Assembly (NCBI GenBank): GCA_963843285.1
Contig: CAWJJO010000016.1
Coordinates: 62,001-126,000, forward strand
Direction: 5' to 3'
DNA: 64,000 nt
Origin: CAZDDB01 sp963843285
GTDB lineage: Bacteria > Acidobacteriota > HRBIN11 > JAKEFK01
Part shown: positions 41,441 through 49,388 of the stretch, piece after piece
How positions within the stretch are numbered: position 1 is the first letter of the stretch
How the letters are laid out: each line of letters begins with the position of its first letter
Notes under the pieces: model-generated
Database searches by the model: none
Told to the model about the DNA's origin: nothing
The model's input: the letters and a program-made list of their open reading frames with translations, nothing else
Program-made: the position numbers and the translations under genes

Positions 41441-42445
41441 ATGATGAAGGGAAGAGTTGCTCAGGAACTTCTGAAGAGCAACCTTCTCCGGAACAACCCG
41501 CTCCACGATCCGGTGGACCGGATTTTGCCCGTCTATCTACCGCCATCGTATGATACTTGTAGTACGGAATATCCGTGTGTGATCTGTCTCGCGGGGTTTA
41601 CCGGGAGCGGCCGGAGCTGGTTTAATTTTCAGGCGTGGATCCCCAGCATTGATGAGCGAATGGATCGTCTGATCGCTAACGGAATGCCGGAAATGATCCT
41701 TGTCTTTCCCGATTGTTTTACGCGTTACGGAGGCAGCCAGTATCTGGATTCCATTGCTGTTGGCGCCTACCGGTCGTATCTCATCGAAGAGATCATTCCA
41801 TTCGTGGAGCAGCGATACCGTGTAAAACGGGACCGCCGCTTTCGAGGTGTGATGGGAAAATCAAGCGGAGGTTACGGGGCGATCCGCATCGCGATGGATC
41901 ATCCTCAATTGTTTTCTGCAACGGCCTGCCATTCCGGAGATATGTATTTTGAATATGCCTACACGCAGGAATTCCCGTCGGCACAGCGGAAGCTTGAGAA
42001 GGCGGGTGGATTGTCACGGTTTTTGGAACGGTTTGATGAACTGCCAAAAGCAGGAAAGGACGATCACGCTGTTCTCGATCTGATTGCAATGTCCGCTTGT
42101 TATTCTCCCAACCCGGATGCTGTACCACATCGATTTGACTTGCCCTTTGAGGAATGGAGTGGAAGGATTCGCGAGGATGTCTGGGCGCGCTGGAAAAAAC
42201 ATGATCCTTTGGAAATCGTCAAACAGAAAGGAGAAAGTCTGAGGGAATTTGGTCTTGTTTATGTCGATTGCGGACGACGCGATGAATTTGCTCTCAACCT
42301 GGGGGCCAGGATGTTTTGCGCCGAGCTAGCCGGACAGGGGATCGCCCATCAATACGAAGAATTTGATGATGGGCACTTCAATATTCAGTACCGTTACGAT
42401 GTCTCGCTCCGCAAAATGGCGGAATACTTCCAGAGATCGGGGTAA
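41441..42445 (+). CDS. alpha/beta hydrolase, esterase D/enterochelin esterase-like
   Basis: The 334-residue enzyme has the oxyanion region YPCVICLAGFTGSGRSWFN, the nucleophile elbow GVMGKSSGGYGAIRIAMDHP (serine in GKSSG), an acid candidate in VYVDCGRRDEF and the histidine in FDDGHFNIQYR. No signal peptide, so cytoplasmic. Substrates of this group include S-formylglutathione, acyl sugars and siderophore esters. The TAA stop is followed directly by CCAAGG of a B-family repeat. Confidence 0.88.
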   Translation: MMKGRVAQELLKSNLLRNNPLHDPVDRILPVYLPPSYDTCSTEYPCVICLAGFTGSGRSWFNFQAWIPSIDERMDRLIANGMPEMILVFPDCFTRYGGSQYLDSIAVGAYRSYLIEEIIPFVEQRYRVKRDRRFRGVMGKSSGGYGAIRIAMDHPQLFSATACHSGDMYFEYAYTQEFPSAQRKLEKAGGLSRFLERFDELPKAGKDDHAVLDLIAMSACYSPNPDAVPHRFDLPFEEWSGRIREDVWARWKKHDPLEIVKQKGESLREFGLVYVDCGRRDEFALNLGARMFCAELAGQGIAHQYEEFDDGHFNIQYRYDVSLRKMAEYFQRSG

Positions 42446-42530
42446 CCAAGGCACAAAGTCACGAAGGTGCACGAATAGAGAATTCCTAAATCCCTCGTGC
42501 TTTTTTGTGTCTTCGTGTCTTTGTGGTTAA
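42444..42530. repeat. B-family periodic palindrome
   Basis: AACCAAGGCACAAAGTCACG followed by AAGGTGCACGAA on the left faces CTCGTGCTTTTTTGTGTCTT followed by CGTGTCTTTGTGGTTAA on the right. The first A of the repeat is part of the TAA stop of the esterase gene. Confidence 0.8.
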
Positions 42531-42534
42531 TTTT

Positions 42535-42840
42535 TCAAACACCGATTTTGATGTCGTTGCCTTCCACTTGAACCTGGTAGGTGCTGATTTTCATGGCCGC
42601 GTTGTGTTCGCAGGCTCCTGTGATCACGTTAAAACGAAAGCCATGCCACGGGCAGGTAATGATATTGCCTTCCATTTCGCCTTCGCCAACCGGACCGCCG
42701 CGGTGCGGGCGAACATTCTGAAATGCATAATAGTTTCCGTTCAAATTCCAGACGGCGACGGAATTCCCGTTTACATCTACAATTTTTGACGATCCCGATC
42801 CAATTTCATCAGTGCCTGCGACACGTACAAAATCAGCCAT
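42535..42840 (-). CDS. Rieske-type ferredoxin with first cluster cysteine replaced by arginine
   Basis: The 101-residue protein has the Rieske layout, with AFQNVRPHRGGPVGEG (residues 39-54) and IITCPWHGFRFN (C63, H66). A normal Rieske has C-x-H and C-x2-H ligands; here the first cysteine is R44 (codon CGC at 42709-42711 in place of TGC or TGT), while H46, C63 and H66 remain. As written it would not hold a standard [2Fe-2S] centre. Family members feed electrons to dioxygenases or nitrite reductases. It lies just downstream of the degenerate ABC protein on the same strand. Confidence 0.85.
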   Translation of the reverse strand: MADFVRVAGTDEIGSGSSKIVDVNGNSVAVWNLNGNYYAFQNVRPHRGGPVGEGEMEGNIITCPWHGFRFNVITGACEHNAAMKISTYQVQVEGNDIKIGV

Positions 42841-42849
42841 GACTCCTCC

Positions 42850-43665
42850 TCAATGTTTCTCGATCCCCTGTTCCGCCGTGCGATGCATGCTGCTGTAGTG
42901 TAGCGCGTCTCGCCATAATCTCAGCAGCTGAGATGGCGCCGGATCCATAAATGGAAAGAGCTTATGGTACCATCCGCGCAACTGGTTTTCAATGAAAAAT
43001 CCGTCTTCCGGATTTAGAAAGAACACCCGATCTGCAAGACGTTGCAGGATCCACAAGTCAGAGGTAAATAGCACTAATGTAAATCCCAGCTTTCGTTTCG
43101 CTCGCTTTACCAGACCCGCAAACTGCTGCGCGACTGACGGCGGAAGATCGGCGGTTGGATCGCAAAGGATCACCATCTTGGGCCGGTACGCAATGGCGCG
43201 GCTCAGTCTGACTTTCATTCGCTGGGCCGGTGTTGCATCGCTCATCATTTTCGCAAGATCCGTGATTGTAAGCTGCACGAGGTTAGAAAGCTTGAGCACT
43301 TCGCTGCTGAGTCTGTGCTCATCCAGCGATCCGTTGCGGGCGCGATAAAGTGTTGCGATGTTTTCCCCGATCGAGGAAGACTCCTGAAATAAGGGAAGCG
43401 TGTTGTAGATTCCGATATTCTGGATCAACCTGAACCAGACATTCTCATCGGTGATTTCCCGGCTATTTGTTCCCAAAACCGATACTGAGCCCTTGTCCGG
43501 CAAGAATGTTCCGGTCATTTGTTTAACCATGCCTTCCACGTAATCGCCTGGAAGGCCGTAAAATGAGGCGCTTTCCCGTTCGTAAATCTTCAGGCTTTCC
43601 ACGCACAGAACCTTGTTCCGGTGAATCCGCTTCACAGCATTGTGGAATTGAATTGCAGTCCGCAT
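42850..43665 (-). CDS. ABC-transporter ATPase-like protein with degenerate nucleotide motifs
   Basis: The 271-residue protein follows an ABC ATPase outline but its motifs are broken. The Walker A position reads YGLPGDYVEG (residues 36-45, no GKS/T). The signature region reads MSDATPAQRMKVRLSRAIAY where LSGGQ would be. Walker B reads VILCDPTADL with the DE pair altered. It is unlikely to hydrolyse ATP in the usual way; it may be a scaffold or regulator. No membrane partner is adjacent. It lies between a zinc-ribbon gene and the Rieske gene, all leftward. Confidence 0.75.
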   Translation of the reverse strand: MRTAIQFHNAVKRIHRNKVLCVESLKIYERESASFYGLPGDYVEGMVKQMTGTFLPDKGSVSVLGTNSREITDENVWFRLIQNIGIYNTLPLFQESSSIGENIATLYRARNGSLDEHRLSSEVLKLSNLVQLTITDLAKMMSDATPAQRMKVRLSRAIAYRPKMVILCDPTADLPPSVAQQFAGLVKRAKRKLGFTLVLFTSDLWILQRLADRVFFLNPEDGFFIENQLRGWYHKLFPFMDPAPSQLLRLWRDALHYSSMHRTAEQGIEKH

Positions 43666-43719
43666 TCATCTAATACAAGAGCCAGAACAGTCCAAGAAGC
43701 GGACAGGTTGATCTTGCGA

Positions 43720-43893
43720 TCAGCTTCCGCAACAGTCTGTTTTATATCCGCAATGTTCGCACCAGTATACAGCTCTCATCCGGAACATCGGCTCACAGCA
43801 GCGGTCGCACAAAACTTCGTCTTTTTTTCCCGGTGGGATTGTCTGTTCTTTTCTGGATTCCGTCTTGTTTGGATTAACCCCTGCCCCAGCCAT
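43720..43893 (-). CDS. 57-residue zinc-ribbon protein
   Basis: MAGAGVNPNKTESRKEQTIP leads to two cysteine clusters, LCDRCCEPMFRMRAVYWCEH and CGYKTDCCGS. The RAVYxCxxCGYKTDCCG stretch looks like a conserved small protein family that I recall but cannot name. A longer in-frame version would overlap selD on the other strand and is unlikely. It diverges from selD and leads the ABC-like and Rieske genes. Confidence 0.7.
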   Translation of the reverse strand: MAGAGVNPNKTESRKEQTIPPGKKDEVLCDRCCEPMFRMRAVYWCEHCGYKTDCCGS

Positions 43894-43922
43894 CGTGCGC
43901 TCTTGTTCTAAGTGTAACGTAC

Positions 43923-43951
43923 TGGTCAAGTAATCCGCCTTCTCATATAGT
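43923..43951 (+). promoter_or_regulatory. candidate selD promoter
   Basis: TGGTCA (43923-43928) and TATAGT (43946-43951) are 17 bases apart and 19 bases before the selD ATG at 43970. Confidence 0.45.
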
Positions 43952-43969
43952 AAGAAGTTGGAAATCAAT

Positions 43970-45028
43970 ATGGAAGAAGGATTCCGGCTGACAAGATTAG
44001 CCAAATCGGGTGGTTGAGCGGGAAAGTTAAGTCCGGTGGACTTACGAACAATCCTGAAGCATCTGAAAGCGGAACAGAACCTCGATCCGAACCTCCTGGT
44101 CGGACTTGAGACTTCCGATGATGCCGGTGTGTACAAAATTTCTCCTGAAATGGCGCTGGTGCAGACCGTGGATTTCATCACGCCCGCGTGTGATGATCCA
44201 TTTCTCTTTGGTCAAATCGCAGCAGCCAATTCGTTGAGCGATGTGTACGCGATGGGGGGACGTCCGCTTACGGCCATGAATCTGTGCTGCTTTCCGCAGG
44301 AAGATGTCGACCCCACGATCTTTTCGGATATTCTCCGCGGCGGCTTGAGCAAGATTCGGGAATCAGGGGCTGTGCTTGCAGGGGGGCACACAGTAAAGGA
44401 TCAGGAACTGAAATACGGTCTTTCTGTGACGGGTCTGGTTCATCCGGACCGGATCTTGCGCAACAGCAGCTCAAAATCGGGAGACAAGCTCGTACTCACC
44501 AAAAAGATTGGAACCGGCGTGATCATTACCGGCGCAAAGAACGATATCATCACAGCAACGGTTGCTGAAGAAGCGTTCCAGAATATGGCAACGTTGAACA
44601 AAACTGCCTGTGAAGTAATGATCGAAGCCGGCGTTCATGCTTGCACCGATGTTTCCGGATTTGGTCTGGCGGGACATCTTTGCGAGATGGCACTCGGGAG
44701 CGGAATGCGGATCAACCTGAATCTGCTCGCAGTTCCTGTGTATCCGGTCAGCATCGAATTGTTCGGCCGCGGGTTACGAACCGGTGTGACTCTATCAAAT
44801 AAGCAGGCATCCGCGGCATGCGTGCAGCTTCAACAGGAGTTTCCAAAGGAAAAAGAAATGATCCTCTATGATCCTCAGACCTCAGGGCCGCTGGTTATTT
44901 CTGTTTCGCCTGAGAAGGCAGATTCTCTGGTTGCAGAATTGAAGAAGCGTGGAGTTAGGGATGCAGCAATCATAGGGGATGTTGAAGCGTCATCAACGTC
45001 TGGACTTTTCGTCCGCGACTCTCTATAA
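43970..45028 (+). CDS. selD: selenide, water dikinase, itself a selenoprotein (in-frame TGA)
   Basis: SelD makes selenophosphate from selenide and ATP for selenocysteine and selenouridine synthesis. Reading from the ATG at 43970 gives MEEGFRLTRLAKSGG, then TGA (44015-44017), then AGKLSPVDLRTILKHL, continuing without interruption for 352 residues. The TGA sits exactly where SelD has its catalytic Cys or Sec, three residues before the essential lysine (U16, K19). Other motifs are LLVGLETSDDAGVY, TVDFITPACDDPFLFGQIAA, DVYAMGGRPLTAMN, LAGGHTVKD and TDVSGFGLAGHL. A SECIS hairpin follows the TGA. A start at the GTG 44036 would lose the active site. No ideal ribosome site is seen. Confidence 0.93.
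44027..44045 (+). promoter_or_regulatory. bacterial SECIS hairpin in selD
   Basis: TAAGTCC (44028-44034) pairs perfectly with GGACTTA (44038-44044) around a GGT triloop. The loop begins 17 bases after the TGA and starts with G, as bacterial SECIS elements recognised by SelB require. Confidence 0.82.
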
Positions 45029-45029
45029 T
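45001..45029 (+). promoter_or_regulatory. candidate nuo operon promoter
   Basis: A perfect TATAAT (45024-45029) lies 17 bases from TGGACT (45001-45006), overlapping the last codons of selD and about 70 bases before nuoA. Confidence 0.5.
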
Positions 45030-45101
45030 TTTTTCCGGAACGTTCTCTTCTCTTCGGGAAAATCAGAACCATGCCGTTTTTGGACAAGGAGAGTCTGTAA
45101 A

Positions 45102-45455
45102 GTGAAAGACCTGGTTGCTCTTGCCTTGATGGCGCTGATAACTGGTGGCCTTGCCGTGGCGATTGTATGGCTCACAAGTATCCTGGGTCCGAAAAGCCAC
45201 AGCCCGATCAAAGATGAGCCTTTCGAAACGGGAATGCCCACGTTCAAGATTGTGCATTCTCAGATCCCGGTCAAATTCTATCTGGTGGCTCTCCTCTTTG
45301 TTGTGTTTGATGTTGAATTGACGTTCCTTTTTCCGTGGGCGGTCGTCTTTCGCGAATTGGGATGGGTCGCCTTTGCCAGCATGTCCATCTTCCTGGCTCT
45401 TCTGTTTGTGACCCTCGTCTATGCGTGGAAGAAGGGGGTATTATCATGGAAGTAG
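45102..45455 (+). CDS. nuoA: NADH-quinone oxidoreductase subunit A
   Basis: The 117-residue membrane subunit starts at GTG (AAGGAGA nine bases upstream). It has three hydrophobic helices and the hallmark loop YLVALLFVVFDVELTFLFPW, preceded by PFETGMP. NuoA links the peripheral and membrane arms of complex I near the quinone channel. The stop overlaps nuoB by ten bases. It is first in nuoABCDGHI. Confidence 0.95.
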   Translation: MKDLVALALMALITGGLAVAIVWLTSILGPKSHSPIKDEPFETGMPTFKIVHSQIPVKFYLVALLFVVFDVELTFLFPWAVVFRELGWVAFASMSIFLALLFVTLVYAWKKGVLSWK

Positions 45456-45922
45456 ATAAGGTTCTTGCAGGCGACACATTCTTTACAACAAGGCTGAATG
45501 ACGTCATCGGTTGGGCGCGCAAGTTTTCCATCTTTTCTTATCCGTTTGTGACCGCGTGTTGCGGGATGGAATACATGTCCGTCAGCGCCGGACACTACGA
45601 TATTGATCGTTTTGGCGCCGGGTTGCCGCGATTTTCGCCGCGCCAGTGCGATCTGCTTATGGTGGTTGGAACGGTCAGTCAAAAGATTGCGCCCGTCCTT
45701 GTGCGCATCCATGAGCAAATGTGTAACCCCAAATGGACTGTTGCCTTTGGAGTTTGCACCTGCACCGGCGGATTTTATGATGATTATTCCACTGTTCAGG
45801 GCATCGATACGATCATCCCGGTGGACATGTACATTCCCGGATGCCCGCCCCGGCCGGAAACTGTTCTAGATGGCCTGATCAAACTGCAGAGAAAGATCCA
45901 GCGTCAGAAGCAGGCGGTATAA
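45446..45922 (+). CDS. nuoB: NADH-quinone oxidoreductase subunit B
   Basis: The 158-residue subunit carries cluster N2. Ligands are visible in TACCGMEYMS (tandem cysteines), GVCTCTGG and PGCPPRPE, with the conserved GTVSQKIAPVLVRIHEQM between. The central motif reads CTCTGG where many homologues have CASSGG or CANSGG. It sits in the cytoplasmic arm at the quinone site. Start at ATG 45446 inside the nuoA end. Confidence 0.95.
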   Translation: MEVDKVLAGDTFFTTRLNDVIGWARKFSIFSYPFVTACCGMEYMSVSAGHYDIDRFGAGLPRFSPRQCDLLMVVGTVSQKIAPVLVRIHEQMCNPKWTVAFGVCTCTGGFYDDYSTVQGIDTIIPVDMYIPGCPPRPETVLDGLIKLQRKIQRQKQAV

Positions 45923-45931
45923 TCCATACCC

Positions 45932-46413
45932 ATGGAAACCACCAATCTGATCCAGACCATCCGAGAAAAAGTCTCTACGGATGTCCTCGGCTATCACTCC
46001 TATCTTGGCGATGATACGGTTGTGATCCGCAAAGAAAGCCTGCTCACCATCATGAAAATGTTGAAGGAGCAATTTCAGCTTTCCACATTAACCGATCTAA
46101 CCGCCGTGGATTTTCTAGCGCAGCATCCCCGTTTTGAAGTCGTTTATCATCTGCATTCTATTGAAAAAAATGTGCGCCTTCGTGTAAAAGTCCCGGTTGC
46201 GGATGGGGAAGAAGTAGACTCCCTGACTCCGCTTTGGCCGATCGCAAACTGGCTGGAACGGGAAGTCTGGGACATGTTTGGATCCGTTTCACCAATCATC
46301 CTGATTTGCGCCGCATTCTAATGTACGATGAATTTGTGGGCCATCCACTTCGAAAAGACTACCCGATTAACAAACGGCAACCGAGAGTAAAACCGCGAAA
46401 TGAGCGAAACTAA
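45932..46413 (+). CDS. nuoC: NADH-quinone oxidoreductase subunit C, frameshifted
   Basis: The first frame gives a normal N-terminal half through EREVWDMFG, then reads SVSPIILICAAF and stops at 46321. Shifting frame at about 46281-46285 restores RFTNHPDLRRILMYDEFVGH followed by PLRKDYPINKRQPR, the conserved NuoC end, up to TAA at 46411-46413. One missing base in GGATCC (GGAATCC would give DMFGIRF) explains it. The restored end overlaps the nuoD start by 14 bases, as usual in nuo operons. A sequencing or assembly error is more likely than a broken gene, because the surrounding operon is intact. Confidence 0.88.
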
Positions 46414-47755
46414 GACGGAAGACCAAATCGTATCGGACGCCCCGGGCAGCATGATGCTGAACATGGGGCCGTCGCACCCGGCCATGCATGGCGTCGTCCG
46501 TATTATCTTGAATCTAGAAGGGGAGTTGATCAAGAAGGCGGAGATGGAAATTGGATATTTGCACAGAGCCTTTGAGAAACATGCGGAAAGCGTCACCTAT
46601 ACGCAGGTGATTCCGTGGACCGACCGTTTGAATTACGTTTCGCCTCTGATCAATAACTTTGGCTACGCCATGTGTGTTGAAAAATTGCTTGGCGTTCAAA
46701 TTACAGATCGGTGCAAATACATTCGTGTGATCATGAGCGAGATCTCGCGCGTGGTGGATCACCTCACCTGCATAGGCGCATCGGCGATGGAGCTTGGCGC
46801 ATTCACAGTTTTTCTTTACATGATGAAAGCGCGCGAATATCTGTACGAATTGATTGAAGACGTTACCGGCGCCAGAATCACGATCAGCTATGTGCGCATC
46901 GGCGGTGTGAAAGCGGACCTCCCGGAAGGATTCAGAGAGCGTTGCATCGTCGCATTTCAGAAGGTTCGCGACGTATTGAAAGATTGTGATGGATTGTTGA
47001 CAAAGAATCGCATTTTTACGGATCGCATGCAGGGGATCGGCGGTATCTCGAAGGAAGATGCGCTTGCCTATTCTTTTACGGGTCCGATGCTGCGCGCCTG
47101 CGGTGTCCCTTATGATGTGCGTCGCGCAGAGCCCTATTTCGTCTATGAGGATCTGGACTTCGAGATTCCGGTCGGCGAAAACGGCGACAATCTGGATCGC
47201 TATCTGGTGCGTATGGAAGAAATGGAACAGAGCATGCGGATTGTGGAGCAGGCGCTCGAAAAAATTCCGGGCGGCGCAATCAGCGTAGATATGGAAGGAA
47301 ATGAGATTCCTCCGGCTGTCACGGTTGATGAAGCGAAAATGGGCCGAGTGAAAGACCTGCTGGATGTCCAGGTGGATGTGTCTCCAAATCTCGAAGGCCA
47401 GGAAAAGAGCGTCTACTATGGCGTGAACCCGGATGTAAAGTCCGTTGTGATTCCACCCAAGCAGCAATCGTATACCAACATTGAAGGGCTCATGAATCAT
47501 TTCAAGCTTGTGATGTACGGACACGGAATCCGCCCGCCAAAGGGAGAAGCGTATGTCTGTGTGGAGGGCGGCAACGGGGAGCTCGGGTTCTACATTGTGA
47601 GTGACGGAAGCGACATTCCATATCGTGTTCGCGTCCGGCCACCCTGCTTTAACTTTGTTGCTGCGTTTCCGAAGATGATTGAAGGACTGATGATTGCGGA
47701 TGTGATTCCCACGTTTGGTTCCATCAATATGATCGCAGGGGAACTGGACCACTGA
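46400..47755 (+). CDS. nuoD: NADH-quinone oxidoreductase subunit D
   Basis: The 451-residue 49-kDa-type subunit has LNMGPSHPAMHGVVRIILNL, the quinone-site region EIGYLHRAFEKHAE, ISRVVDHLTCIGASAMELGA, and the end PTFGSINMIAGELDH. Residues about 305-345 (DEAKMGRVKDLLDVQVDVSP and the following stretch) are longer than in E. coli-type NuoD. With NuoB it forms the quinone pocket. nuoG starts one base after its stop; nuoE and nuoF, normally between, are absent. Confidence 0.96.
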   Translation: MSETKTEDQIVSDAPGSMMLNMGPSHPAMHGVVRIILNLEGELIKKAEMEIGYLHRAFEKHAESVTYTQVIPWTDRLNYVSPLINNFGYAMCVEKLLGVQITDRCKYIRVIMSEISRVVDHLTCIGASAMELGAFTVFLYMMKAREYLYELIEDVTGARITISYVRIGGVKADLPEGFRERCIVAFQKVRDVLKDCDGLLTKNRIFTDRMQGIGGISKEDALAYSFTGPMLRACGVPYDVRRAEPYFVYEDLDFEIPVGENGDNLDRYLVRMEEMEQSMRIVEQALEKIPGGAISVDMEGNEIPPAVTVDEAKMGRVKDLLDVQVDVSPNLEGQEKSVYYGVNPDVKSVVIPPKQQSYTNIEGLMNHFKLVMYGHGIRPPKGEAYVCVEGGNGELGFYIVSDGSDIPYRVRVRPPCFNFVAAFPKMIEGLMIADVIPTFGSINMIAGELDH

Positions 47756-47756
47756 T

Positions 47757-49388
47757 ATGCCGACGTTGAAAATTGACGGACGTGAAGTAACAGTCGAAAA
47801 AGGGCGGACGATCATTCAGGCCTGCGAGCAGCTTGGAATTGAAGTTCCGCGGTACTGCTACCATCCCGGACTGCGTGTTGTCGGTTCCTGCCGCATGTGT
47901 ATGGTGGAAGTCGAAAAGATGCCGAAGCTGATGATCGCATGCAATACGACTGCGACAGATGACATGGTGGTTTCCACTCAGACGACGAAAGTCAAAGAAG
48001 CACGCAGGTCCGTTCTGGAATTTCTACTGCTCAATCATCCCCTGGATTGTCCCGTGTGTGATCGAGCCGGTGAGTGTGAGCTGCAGAACTATTACATGAA
48101 GTTTGGCCTTCACAACAGCCGCCTCCATGAAAACAAAATGAAGCGCAAAAAAGCGTTTCCGATCGGTCCGCATGTCATCCTGGATCAGGAGCGCTGTGTA
48201 CTCTGTTCCCGCTGTATTCGATTTACCGATGAAATTTCCAAATCGCATGAATTGGGAATCTTTAACAAGGGTACCTGGTCTGAGGTGAATGTCTTTCCAG
48301 GACACCAGCTGGAGAACAAATATTCCGGAAATGTGGTGGACATCTGCCCTGTGGGCGCGCTACTGGACCGCGATTTCCGTTACCAGATGAGTGTCTGGTA
48401 TCTGAAAGACAGCTTTTCGGTATGTCCCGGTTGTTCGACAGGCTGCAATATCCGGATTCAATACAATTTGACCCGCTCGTACAAAATTCCCGGGCGCCGC
48501 GTTTTGCGGCTGAAGCCGAGATTCAACGAACAGGTCAATCGTTACTGGATGTGTGATGAAGGACGCTACAACTACAAATGGATCGATGCAGACCGGATTG
48601 AAGAGCCTCTGGTTCACCAGGAAGATGGATGGAAACCGGTGGGGTGGGGCGAAATCCTGAAGCACCTTGCGGAGCAAATCAAGCAGACGATGGAACAGCA
48701 CGGGCCCGCTTCGGTGGGGATCATTCCGTCTCCGCAAATGACGAACGAAGAGTTATATCTGGTGCGGAAGATTTTCTATGATCATTTGAAGATTCCATTG
48801 CTGCATTTTTCGATTCCGTCAAAGCCGAACGCGACGCAGGACAATTTTCTGATCAAGAAAGATAAGAATCCCAACACGTTGGGCGCAGAGTTGATTCTTC
48901 CCGAACAAAAAGGATTGCCTGTGGAGGCCGTTCTGGAAGCGGCAAAAGCCGGCATGTTGAAGCTCCTCTACATTTTTCATTCGAACCTGGTAGAAGAATT
49001 CGGGCAACCGCGTGTCGGCGAAGCCCTGGACCAGGTCGATACGGTCGTTTATCATGGAACAAACAGGTCGGCAATTCTGGACTTTTCGACGTTTGTTGTC
49101 CCCGCAGCGACATACGCAGAAAAGGATGGGACGTTTACAAATTTCCAGGGACGTGTCCAACGAATTTTCCCCGCGTTGTCTCCGCTCGCCGAGTCGCGCC
49201 CCACACTGGAGATCTTGCGCGATCTTGGGACAGCTCTTGGTGTGGGAATCCCATCTGCCGCCTCCGCGGAAGTATTCAGGGAACTGGGCTCGAAAATCCC
49301 GGCGTTTGGCGAAATGAATTATGACACCATCGGATTGTCCGGTCAGTTGATCAAACAGACTCCCGAACCGGCAGTGGCGGCTGATTGA
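47757..49388 (+). CDS. nuoG: NADH-quinone oxidoreductase subunit G
   Basis: The 543-residue subunit begins with a [2Fe-2S] ferredoxin domain (PRYCYHPGLRVVGSCRMCMV). The NuoG His-Cys segment (CPVCDRAGECELQNYYMKFG) and tetranuclear cluster sites (CVLCSRCIRF, VDICPVGAL) follow, and a molybdopterin-oxidoreductase-like region begins CPGCSTGCNIRI. It is shorter than E. coli NuoG (about 900), closer to compact forms. It passes electrons from NuoF toward NuoI, but nuoEF are not here. The stop overlaps nuoH (TGATG). Confidence 0.94.
   Translation: MPTLKIDGREVTVEKGRTIIQACEQLGIEVPRYCYHPGLRVVGSCRMCMVEVEKMPKLMIACNTTATDDMVVSTQTTKVKEARRSVLEFLLLNHPLDCPVCDRAGECELQNYYMKFGLHNSRLHENKMKRKKAFPIGPHVILDQERCVLCSRCIRFTDEISKSHELGIFNKGTWSEVNVFPGHQLENKYSGNVVDICPVGALLDRDFRYQMSVWYLKDSFSVCPGCSTGCNIRIQYNLTRSYKIPGRRVLRLKPRFNEQVNRYWMCDEGRYNYKWIDADRIEEPLVHQEDGWKPVGWGEILKHLAEQIKQTMEQHGPASVGIIPSPQMTNEELYLVRKIFYDHLKIPLLHFSIPSKPNATQDNFLIKKDKNPNTLGAELILPEQKGLPVEAVLEAAKAGMLKLLYIFHSNLVEEFGQPRVGEALDQVDTVVYHGTNRSAILDFSTFVVPAATYAEKDGTFTNFQGRVQRIFPALSPLAESRPTLEILRDLGTALGVGIPSAASAEVFRELGSKIPAFGEMNYDTIGLSGQLIKQTPEPAVAAD

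Noticed and set aside
43720..44181. Long version of the zinc-ribbon ORF reaching into selD
   Set aside because: The extra N-terminal part is antisense to the selD coding region; the 57-residue form keeps all conserved cysteines.
46514..47815. A 433-codon open frame antisense to nuoD
   Set aside because: It mirrors a well-conserved gene and has histidine-rich low-complexity composition typical of shadows.
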